Source: an uncultured Blautia sp. (lineage in GTDB: Bacteria > Bacillota > Clostridia > Lachnospirales > Lachnospiraceae). From it: a stretch of 6,725 nucleotides of DNA. How positions within the stretch are numbered: the first letter of the stretch is position 1; each line of letters begins with the position of its first letter. The stretch covers positions 1 through 6,725 of the forward strand of contig NZ_CAKRNY010000090.1 of the NCBI RefSeq assembly GCF_934371575.1. Reading direction: 5' to 3'. The translations under genes and the position numbers were made by a program. Positions 1 to 5,510 of the stretch are shown piece by piece. A model generated the notes under the pieces. The model saw nothing but the letters and a program-made list of their open reading frames with translations, was not told the DNA's origin and ran no database searches.

Positions 1-17
1 CTGGTAGAAATCTAACC

Positions 18-88
18 AAAATGGACACAGATCACAATGCCATTACTGGAGGTTCAGTAATAAAGACATTGCAGTCTGTGTCCATTTT
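18..88. repeat. Long nested inverted repeat downstream of the MATE gene
   Basis: Outer arms AAAATGGACACAGA (18-31) and TCTGTGTCCATTTT (75-88) are perfect 14-bp complements. Inside them CAATG (35-39) pairs with CATTG (67-71), and ATTACTG (42-48) pairs with CAGTAAT (55-61) around a 6-nt loop. The whole 71 nt can fold into one long hairpin with small internal loops. It starts 10 nt after the MATE stop codon. On the minus strand the 3' arm ends CCATTTTGG, with a T-run of only four, so it may work as the MATE terminator, possibly in both directions. Its length exceeds a usual intrinsic terminator, so a small palindromic repeat element is also possible. No target-site duplication is visible in the flanks. 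Confidence 0.75.
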
Positions 89-98
89 TCATCAGATC

Positions 99-1472
99 CT
101 ATTGTTCAAAAATATCTTCCCGGGTAATATTTTTCGCCCACTCTCCCTTTCGGTAATGATGGAAAACCCAGGGCCATTTCACGAATTCGTCTGTACAGAG
201 CAGAAAGTAAACCCACAACACCGGAAGCTTCAGTACAAAGGCAGCGAAGAAACCTAGCGGCACCGCATATACCCACATATCTACCGTGTCACAGATTAAG
301 CCAAATTTCGTATCGCCCCCCGCACGGAAGACACCTGCAATCAGTGCAGTATTTACTGCGGATCCCATAATATAGTAGGTGTTGATGAGAAGCATGTATT
401 TCAGATAATGCATAGCGGTGTCATTCAGGGAAGCAAATTTCATCACAAAAGGAGTGATGGCAAGGACGATCAGCCCTCCAAGTGCACCGGTGATCACAGT
501 CAGCTTCAGCATTCTGGAAGCGTATCGTCTGGATTTTTCCAGGTCTCCTTTTCCCATGATCTGCCCAAGAAGAATGGTTCCCGCACTTGCAATGGCAAAA
601 CAGAATACAGAGCCAATGTTCCGCACCACAGTAACCAGGGAATTAGCGGCAACCGCGTCAGTGCCAAGGTGTCCCAGGATTACAGAATACATGGAAAAAG
701 CAACGCTCCAGGACAGGTCGTTTCCAAGTGCCGGAAGTGACAAACGGATAAAGTCCTGAAACAATACTTTACTGCGAAGGAACATATATGCCAGATTCAG
801 CTTCACATTTTTACTAAAGGAAGATACAACCACACAGCCAATCAGCTGGATCAGTCTTGATGCAGCGGTGGCGATTGCAACGCCGGTTGCACCAAGCTTC
901 GGAGCACCGAACAGGCCGAAGATAAAAACTGCATTTAGGAATATATTCAGAATAAATGCCAGCATATTCAGCGCCATACTGATGGTTACTCTTCCAATAC
1001 TTCGAAGAACTGCCAGATAGATCTCCGAGATTCCCCAGCAGATATAGGTAACGCCCATAATGCGGATATAGGAGGAACCAATGGTGATCAGCTCAGGATC
1101 ATTGGTAAATAGCCTCAGCATCATCTGAGGCGCAGTAAATGCAACCAGGGCAACCAACAGGGAAATCAACACAGAGAAACGAAGTGCGATTCCCTCTACT
1201 ACATGAATCGCCTGAAAATCCTTTTTACCGGCATATTGGGAGCACAAAAGAGAGGCTCCGGTACCGATGCCATAATACACCATAAATAAAATATTGGAAT
1301 AATTGGCTGCCAGGGATACCGCCGAAATAGCGGACTGCCCCACGTAATTCAACATGATCACATCCGCTGAATTCACAGCCGCACTGAGCAGATTCTGTAT
1401 AATAATTGGAACCGCCAGCCGGAAAATCTGCGGATAAAAATCATCTTTTCCAATTGAAAGTATTCTTTTCAT
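99..1472 (-). CDS. MATE family efflux/multidrug transporter
   Basis: Full-length 457-residue inner-membrane antiporter of the multidrug and toxic compound extrusion family, with about 12 hydrophobic segments in two related halves. The internal duplication is visible: VGQSAISAVSLA (44-55) corresponds to LGTDAVAANSLV (268-279), and VLRSIGRVTISM (155-166) corresponds to VFRAGGDTKFGL (381-392). GATGVAIATAASRLIQ (194-209) is a typical end-of-first-half motif. The C-terminus, DEFVKWPWVFHHYRKGEW then KNITRE, is common in Clostridia MATE proteins. The start has AAGGAGGG 3 nt before the ATG, slightly close but strong. It lies beyond the operon terminator with its own candidate promoter, so a link to sugar uptake is not implied. 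The substrate (drug, metabolite or other) and the coupling ion (Na+ or H+) cannot be told from the sequence. Confidence 0.93.
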   Translation of the reverse strand: MKRILSIGKDDFYPQIFRLAVPIIIQNLLSAAVNSADVIMLNYVGQSAISAVSLAANYSNILFMVYYGIGTGASLLCSQYAGKKDFQAIHVVEGIALRFSVLISLLVALVAFTAPQMMLRLFTNDPELITIGSSYIRIMGVTYICWGISEIYLAVLRSIGRVTISMALNMLAFILNIFLNAVFIFGLFGAPKLGATGVAIATAASRLIQLIGCVVVSSFSKNVKLNLAYMFLRSKVLFQDFIRLSLPALGNDLSWSVAFSMYSVILGHLGTDAVAANSLVTVVRNIGSVFCFAIASAGTILLGQIMGKGDLEKSRRYASRMLKLTVITGALGGLIVLAITPFVMKFASLNDTAMHYLKYMLLINTYYIMGSAVNTALIAGVFRAGGDTKFGLICDTVDMWVYAVPLGFFAAFVLKLPVLWVYFLLCTDEFVKWPWVFHHYRKGEWAKNITREDIFEQ

Positions 1473-1516
1473 TTTCCCTCCTTAGTAAATACCTATATTT
1501 AAATAAACTATTTGGT

Positions 1517-1522
1517 ATTATA
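1517..1522 (-). promoter_or_regulatory. Candidate -10 box (TATAAT) for the MATE gene
   Basis: A perfect TATAAT reads on the minus strand 44 nt before the MATE ATG, giving a predicted 5' leader of about 35-40 nt. With 15-18 nt spacing the -35 positions read GCTTTG, AGCTTT or TAGCTT, none close to TTGACA, so the promoter is weak or needs an activator. Its position after the operon terminator and before a good ribosome binding site supports an independent transcription start. Confidence 0.5.
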
Positions 1523-1549
1523 CTGTTTTTCTGTCCCCAAAGCTATCCC

Positions 1550-1564
1550 TTTTCTGACAGAAAA
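1550..1564. repeat. Palindrome (candidate operator) upstream of the MATE gene
   Basis: TTTTCTG-A-CAGAAAA is a perfect 7+7 palindrome with one central base. The same TTTTCTG half-site, extended to TTTTCTGTC, recurs at 1527-1535 and forms a 9-bp inverted repeat with GACAGAAAA at 1556-1564. The second copy lies between the candidate -10 box and the gap facing the -35 position. The layout resembles a dimeric repressor or activator site. The protein that would bind it is unknown and none is encoded in the window. Confidence 0.4.
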
Positions 1565-1586
1565 TAACAATATTTTGACATTAAAA

Positions 1587-1622
1587 AGGCACTGTCTGGG
1601 ACAAACATGCCAGACAGTGCCT
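1587..1622 (-). terminator. Intrinsic terminator of the sugar-uptake operon
   Basis: A perfect 13-bp inverted repeat (AGGCACTGTCTGG / CCAGACAGTGCCT) with a 10-nt loop starts 14 nt after the alpha-xylosidase stop codon. Read on the minus strand, it ends in TTTTT (1587-1583) followed by AA. The opposite strand has no comparable T-run directly after the stem, so it acts in the operon direction only. It separates the operon from the MATE gene. Confidence 0.93.
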
Positions 1623-1636
1623 GTAAAATCTTTCTA

Positions 1637-3664
1637 TTAAATAACTTTTAGTAAAGGATCTCCTTCTCTTACATACAATGGCAGACTGAAGTAATCAAAG
1701 GTTCCGGTATGCCACTGGTTTCCCTGTGCAGGTTCTTTGGTAAGAAGATGTACCCAGTTTCCTTCTGGAAGATAAAAATCCTGTTTTCCATCTGAGGAAA
1801 ATACAGGTGCAACCAGAATGCGGTCTCCCAACATATATTGCTGATCCAGATATGCGCAGTTTCTATCTTTTGGGTATTGCATGTGCATTGGACGCATTAC
1901 GGGAAGCCCTTTTTCATGGGCAGTCTGTGCAAGGCTGTAAATATAAGGCATAAGCTTCCATTTCAGCTCGGTAAAGTATTTCAGAACCTCACAGGCCTCA
2001 TCATCATAATTCCATGGAACACGATAAGAACTGGATCCGTGTAAACGACTGTGGGAAGATAAAAGTCCGAAAGCCACCCACCTTTTGTACAGATCAGCTG
2101 AGCCATCATCCTCGAAGCCGCCAATATCGTGGCTCCAGAAGCCAAAGCCGCTGTCCATAAGGGAAAGCCCGCCCCTTAAGGTTTCGGCCATGGAAATATA
2201 CTGGCTGGTTGAATCTCCGCCCCAGTGTACTGGAAATTTTTGTCCGCCTGGTGCTGCACTTCGTGCAAAAAGAACAGCTTCGCTTTCTCCTTTTTCTTTT
2301 TTCAGAAGCTCAAATACGCACTGGTTATAAAGATACGTGTAATAATTATGCATTTTTTCCGGATCAGAGCCGTCGAACCATTTTACATTGGTAGGAACAC
2401 GTTCTCCGAAATCTGTTTTGAAACAATCCACTCCCACATCCAGAAGTGCTTTCAGCTTACTCTGGTACCAGCTGCATGCATCTGGATTGGTAAAGTCTAC
2501 CAGTCCCATACCAGCCTGCCACATATCCCACTGCCAAACTCTTCCATTGTCTTTCATCAGAAGATAGCCCTTTTCCATGGCTTCTCCAAACAGAGGCGAC
2601 TTCTGTGCAATATAGGGATTGATCCAAACACAGATTTTTAAGCCTCGCTTATGAAAACGTTCCAGCATACCTGCCGGATCCGGGAACATATCTTTATCCC
2701 AGGTGAAGTTGCACCATTCGAAGCCTTTCATCCAGAAACAGTCAAAATGGAAAACAGAAAGAGGAATATGGCGCTGTTCAAATCCATCAATAAAGCTGTT
2801 TACCGTAGCCTCGTCGTAGTTGGTGGTAAAGGATGTGGTAAGCCATAAGCCAAAGGACCACTTAGGCGGCAATGCCGGTCTTCCGGTAAGGGCTGTGTAT
2901 TTTTCTATAATTTCCAAAGGGGTAGGACCATAAATAACAAAGTATTCCAGTTCCTCATCTTCTACAGAAAACTGTACGGTTTCCACCTTCTCACTACCTA
3001 CCTCGAAGCTGACACGTCCCGGATGATTGACAAAGACGCCATAGCCTTTGGTCGTATAATAGAACGGAATATTCTTATAGGAAATTTCACTGGCTGTACC
3101 GCCGTCCTCATTCCAGATATCCACGGTCTGGCCATTTTTTACCATAGGGGTAAACCGTTCCCCAAGACCATAAACCAGCTCGCCAACACTTAAATTAAGT
3201 CCGGAGACCAGATAGTTCATGCCTTGTTTATGATGCATCATTCCCGTAGTTTTGCTCTTGATACAGGTAAGCTCCCTTCCATCTCCATAAAACTTCATTT
3301 CAGGGGAACCAGTTTCAAATTCCAGGGAAAGCTTTCCTGACTTTAACGTCCATTTTTCTTTGCCGGAAGCTTTCTCACATTTACGTTCCGGACTTTTATC
3401 TAAATCACCATACAATTCAAATGATGGGCTTTTTACGTAATTTCCAGCGTGATTTACCATGTGGATTCTCAAAATGTCCTTTGCTGGTGCGGTGAAGGTA
3501 TAGGTCATCATTCCAATGTTTAAAGTATCCCCGCGTCCCTGGATCTGTTTATAGGGGGCAAAAGCCAGGAGTTCGTTTTCCCGCTCTTCTACCTCATAAA
3601 TGTCTCTTACATAATCAGCCTGAAATTCATCTCTCACAAGCCAGAAGCCATTGGTAAACTTCAT
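1637..3664 (-). CDS. GH31 alpha-xylosidase (YicI-like), cytoplasmic, short C-terminus
   Basis: Retaining glycoside hydrolase family 31 enzyme of 675 residues, predicted to release alpha-D-xylose from the non-reducing end of xyloglucan-derived oligosaccharides such as isoprimeverose. The N-terminal beta-sandwich (about 1-245, including VYGLGERFTP at 164-173) precedes the catalytic barrel (about 265-590). The nucleophile is Asp418 in CFKTDFGE, and the acid/base is Asp484 in PVHWGGDS. HFDCFWMKGFEW (306-317), VWINPYIAQKSP (346-357), SGFGFWSHDIGGFE (505-518) and SSHSRLHG (536-543) match the E. coli YicI pattern from memory, where the catalytic residues are Asp416 and Asp482. There is no signal peptide, so it acts on imported substrate. 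AGGAGG is 8 nt before the ATG. The protein stops at the end of the proximal C-terminal sandwich; YicI (772 residues) continues about 95 residues. Other alpha-glycosidase specificity is possible but less likely. Confidence 0.92.
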   Translation of the reverse strand: MKFTNGFWLVRDEFQADYVRDIYEVEERENELLAFAPYKQIQGRGDTLNIGMMTYTFTAPAKDILRIHMVNHAGNYVKSPSFELYGDLDKSPERKCEKASGKEKWTLKSGKLSLEFETGSPEMKFYGDGRELTCIKSKTTGMMHHKQGMNYLVSGLNLSVGELVYGLGERFTPMVKNGQTVDIWNEDGGTASEISYKNIPFYYTTKGYGVFVNHPGRVSFEVGSEKVETVQFSVEDEELEYFVIYGPTPLEIIEKYTALTGRPALPPKWSFGLWLTTSFTTNYDEATVNSFIDGFEQRHIPLSVFHFDCFWMKGFEWCNFTWDKDMFPDPAGMLERFHKRGLKICVWINPYIAQKSPLFGEAMEKGYLLMKDNGRVWQWDMWQAGMGLVDFTNPDACSWYQSKLKALLDVGVDCFKTDFGERVPTNVKWFDGSDPEKMHNYYTYLYNQCVFELLKKEKGESEAVLFARSAAPGGQKFPVHWGGDSTSQYISMAETLRGGLSLMDSGFGFWSHDIGGFEDDGSADLYKRWVAFGLLSSHSRLHGSSSYRVPWNYDDEACEVLKYFTELKWKLMPYIYSLAQTAHEKGLPVMRPMHMQYPKDRNCAYLDQQYMLGDRILVAPVFSSDGKQDFYLPEGNWVHLLTKEPAQGNQWHTGTFDYFSLPLYVREGDPLLKVI

Positions 3665-3689
3665 CTTCCATTCCTCCTTTGAAAATCGG

Positions 3690-4523
3690 TCAGCCTTTTA
3701 CGGCTCCAGCTACAACACCCTTGATAATAGATTTCTGGAAAATCAGATACAGGATCAGCGCTGGGATAATGATCAGGATCGCAGCAGACATAATGTTCTG
3801 CCATTCCATTTTGTACTGTCCCATAAAGCTGTAGGCTGCAAGCTGCAGGGTTTTGCTGCTCTTTCTTCCGCCCAGCATAAGAAGGGGAAGAAGAAAGTCA
3901 TTCCAGATCCACATTACATTGATGATCGTAACCGTCGCAGTACAGGATTTCAGCATTGGAAAAATAATACGGGTAAAAAGCTGAAACTGGTTGCAGCCGT
4001 CAATAAGTGCGCTCTCTTCCAGTTCCAGGGGAATGCCCTTGGCAAAGCCCTGATACAGGAAAATACTCATTGGGGCACCAAGCCCCCAGTAAATAATGGC
4101 AAGTCCCCATATTTTCCCATTGATATGTAAAGTGGTGGCTACATTTACCAGAGTAAGCATAAAGGACTGGAACGGGATCATCATAGGCGCAATGCAGAAC
4201 AGGAAACAGAAACGGCTGTAGCGTGTTTTCACACGTGCCATTTTATAGCCTCCCATGGAAGCGATCACGATAATGCCGAGAGTTCCTATTACTGTGGCGA
4301 TGAGTGTATTCAAAAAAGTAGCTGGATATTTCATATCATGAAATACATTTTTTATATTGTCAAGAGTAAAAGCAGATGGAAGGCTCATAACATCTGTCAT
4401 GATTTCCTGATAGCTTTTAAAGGCATTGATTCCCACCAGGAAAAGAGGGGAAAGATATAAAAGCAGAAAAAGGATCAGGAATAACTGTATTACACCGTGA
4501 AGTGCTTTGCTTTTTTTACTCAT
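3690..4523 (-). CDS. Sugar ABC transporter permease, MalG-type (CUT1)
   Basis: This 277-residue membrane protein is the second channel subunit. It starts with an ATG whose last base is the first base of the upstream gene's TGA stop (ATGA overlap), preceded by GGGAGG with 7-nt spacing. An N-terminal helix is at about 10-33, followed by helices near 70-90, 103-122 and 138-158. The EAA motif, ELEESALIDGCNQFQ leading to IIFPML, lies at about 167-191, followed by WNDFLLPLL (207-215), which is characteristic of MalG homologues. A final helix spans about 244-262 and the C-terminal tail ends VAGAVKG. The end lies 25 nt before the GH31 start, so the four genes read as one operon. No ATP-binding subunit is encoded next to it in the window. 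Confidence 0.94.
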   Translation of the reverse strand: MSKKSKALHGVIQLFLILFLLLYLSPLFLVGINAFKSYQEIMTDVMSLPSAFTLDNIKNVFHDMKYPATFLNTLIATVIGTLGIIVIASMGGYKMARVKTRYSRFCFLFCIAPMMIPFQSFMLTLVNVATTLHINGKIWGLAIIYWGLGAPMSIFLYQGFAKGIPLELEESALIDGCNQFQLFTRIIFPMLKSCTATVTIINVMWIWNDFLLPLLMLGGRKSSKTLQLAAYSFMGQYKMEWQNIMSAAILIIIPALILYLIFQKSIIKGVVAGAVKG

Positions 4524-5416
4524 GCCTCTACCTCCCTGCCTTTAAAGAAATTAACCTGAATTACGGAGATCACCAGAACGATGATAAAAAGAATTACACT
4601 TTTGGCGCTTCCATATCCATAGCGGCTGTTGTTAAATGCAGTGTTGTAAATATCAAGTGCAATTGATGTAGTGGATGTTCCCGGACCGCCGCCTGTCAAG
4701 CTGAAGATCAATTCAAACATTTTTAAGGAATTGGCAACAGAATGGAACATGCAGAAGGAAATGGACGGCATGATCAGCGGGATAGTAATTGAGAAAAATC
4801 TGCGGACTGCTCCTGCCCCATCCAGGTCTGCGGATTCATTTAGTTCCGTTGGTACTCCCTGCATACCTGCAACGTAGATCAGGATATAAAAGCCAAGGCT
4901 CTGCCAAACAGAAACAATGATGGTGGAGAACACAGCCAGTTGGGAGTCTCCCAGCCAGCTAAGACCGAAAATTCCCCATCCGGTTATGGACATAAGTGCT
5001 TCAAATACTCTGGTACAGATAAATTTCCAGATAAATCCAATGATAACAAGGCTTATGATATTGGGAATATAAAAAGCGGCTCTGAAAAATCCTTTGCCTT
5101 TGATCTTGGATTCCAGAAGTGCGGCAAAAAAAATGGCAAGTACATTTACGATCAGTACTGTTCCAATGGCATAGATAAAGGTATATTTCAGCGCACTGAC
5201 AAAGGCTGGATCATTGGTAAAAAGCCGGATATAATTTTCGAGTCCGATAAATTCCGATGTTTTTCCAATACCGTTCCATTTACGGAAGGAATAATAAATA
5301 CACATAACGAAAGGAATTCCTACAAACAGCGTGATGAAGAAAACTGCAGGGGCTACATATCCTGCGAATTCCAATGCTGTTTTTCTGGCCCTTCGTTTCT
5401 GGCTGTTTGCCTGCAT
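4520..5416 (-). CDS. Sugar ABC transporter permease, MalF/UgpA-type (CUT1)
   Basis: This 298-residue integral membrane protein forms half of the translocation channel of the importer. From the chosen ATG (after AGGAGG, 7-nt spacing) the sequence has a short basic cytoplasmic N-terminus (residues 1-13) and a first helix at about 18-43. Several further hydrophobic segments follow. The EAA loop that docks the ATPase is at about 191-217, with ELNESADLDGAG followed by TIPLIMP. The TGGGPG motif of MalF-like permeases is at 241-246, and a last helix spans about 272-289. The length is typical for short MalF-type permeases without the periplasmic P2 domain. Its TGA stop overlaps the ATG of the next permease in an ATGA arrangement, implying translational coupling. 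Family call is firm; the transported sugar is inferred from the GH31 partner. Confidence 0.94.
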   Translation of the reverse strand: MQANSQKRRARKTALEFAGYVAPAVFFITLFVGIPFVMCIYYSFRKWNGIGKTSEFIGLENYIRLFTNDPAFVSALKYTFIYAIGTVLIVNVLAIFFAALLESKIKGKGFFRAAFYIPNIISLVIIGFIWKFICTRVFEALMSITGWGIFGLSWLGDSQLAVFSTIIVSVWQSLGFYILIYVAGMQGVPTELNESADLDGAGAVRRFFSITIPLIMPSISFCMFHSVANSLKMFELIFSLTGGGPGTSTTSIALDIYNTAFNNSRYGYGSAKSVILFIIVLVISVIQVNFFKGREVEA

Positions 5417-5423
5417 AAAGAAA

Positions 5424-5429
5424 CCTCCT
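5424..5429 (-). promoter_or_regulatory. Ribosome binding site that fixes the start of the first permease gene
   Basis: AGGAGG lies 7 nt upstream of the ATG at 5416. It decides the start. The frame is open further upstream to a GTG at 5491, but that longer start would lie upstream of the hairpin, translate through it, and add about 25 charged residues that do not look like a permease N-terminus. Confidence 0.85.
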
Positions 5430-5441
5430 GTCCTTTTCGGA

Positions 5442-5478
5442 AAAACAGGGCTGCCGAAATTGTCAGCCGCCCTGTTTT
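5442..5478 (-). terminator. Intercistronic terminator-like hairpin (attenuator) between binding protein and permease genes
   Basis: A perfect 10-bp inverted repeat (AAAACAGGGC / GCCCTGTTTT, 5442-5451 and 5469-5478) encloses a 17-nt loop that can partly pair further (GGCTG with CAGCC). On the minus-strand transcript the right arm ends in a run of five U (5445-5441). It begins about 32 nt after the binding-protein stop and ends just before the permease ribosome binding site. This has the form of an intrinsic terminator or mRNA-3'-end stabiliser, which would give more binding protein than permease. Partial read-through is inferred because the downstream genes have no obvious promoter of their own. 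Confidence 0.78.
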
Positions 5479-5510
5479 CGTTTTTATTCACGCGATCATT
5501 TTATAATAAA

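Noticed and set aside
18..88. Insertion-sequence end or MITE with terminal inverted repeats, as a firm call
   Set aside because: No target-site duplication, no transposase remnant and only one copy in the window. Kept as a repeat with the mobile option open.
408..759. Two overlapping plus-strand open frames antisense to the MATE gene
   Set aside because: Low-complexity shadow translations without ribosome binding sites or recognisable domains, fully inside a well-supported gene.
1575..1580. TTGACA on the plus strand as a rightward promoter -35 box
   Set aside because: No -10-like sequence at 16-18 nt spacing; the next bases are the terminator stem, and no plus-strand gene follows.
3651..4130. 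159-codon plus-strand open frame antisense to the second permease
   Set aside because: Its composition is that of a reverse-complement shadow (rich in His, Asn, Lys), with no family resemblance.
5473..5486. Catabolite-responsive (cre-like) site, TAAAAACGAAAACA on the minus strand
   Set aside because: It differs from the core consensus at the key G, sits mostly within the hairpin arm and its A-rich flank, and lies inside the operon and not at a promoter. Likely chance.
5417..5491. Longer permease N-terminus starting from GTG at 5491
   Set aside because: It would be translated through the hairpin at 5442-5478 and has no good ribosome binding site, whereas the ATG at 5416 has AGGAGG at ideal spacing and gives a normal permease N-terminus.
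4940..5506. 188-codon plus-strand open frame antisense to the first permease
   Set aside because: Lacks a ribosome binding site and domain features, and covers the permease gene and its hairpin. It is a shadow of the real frame.
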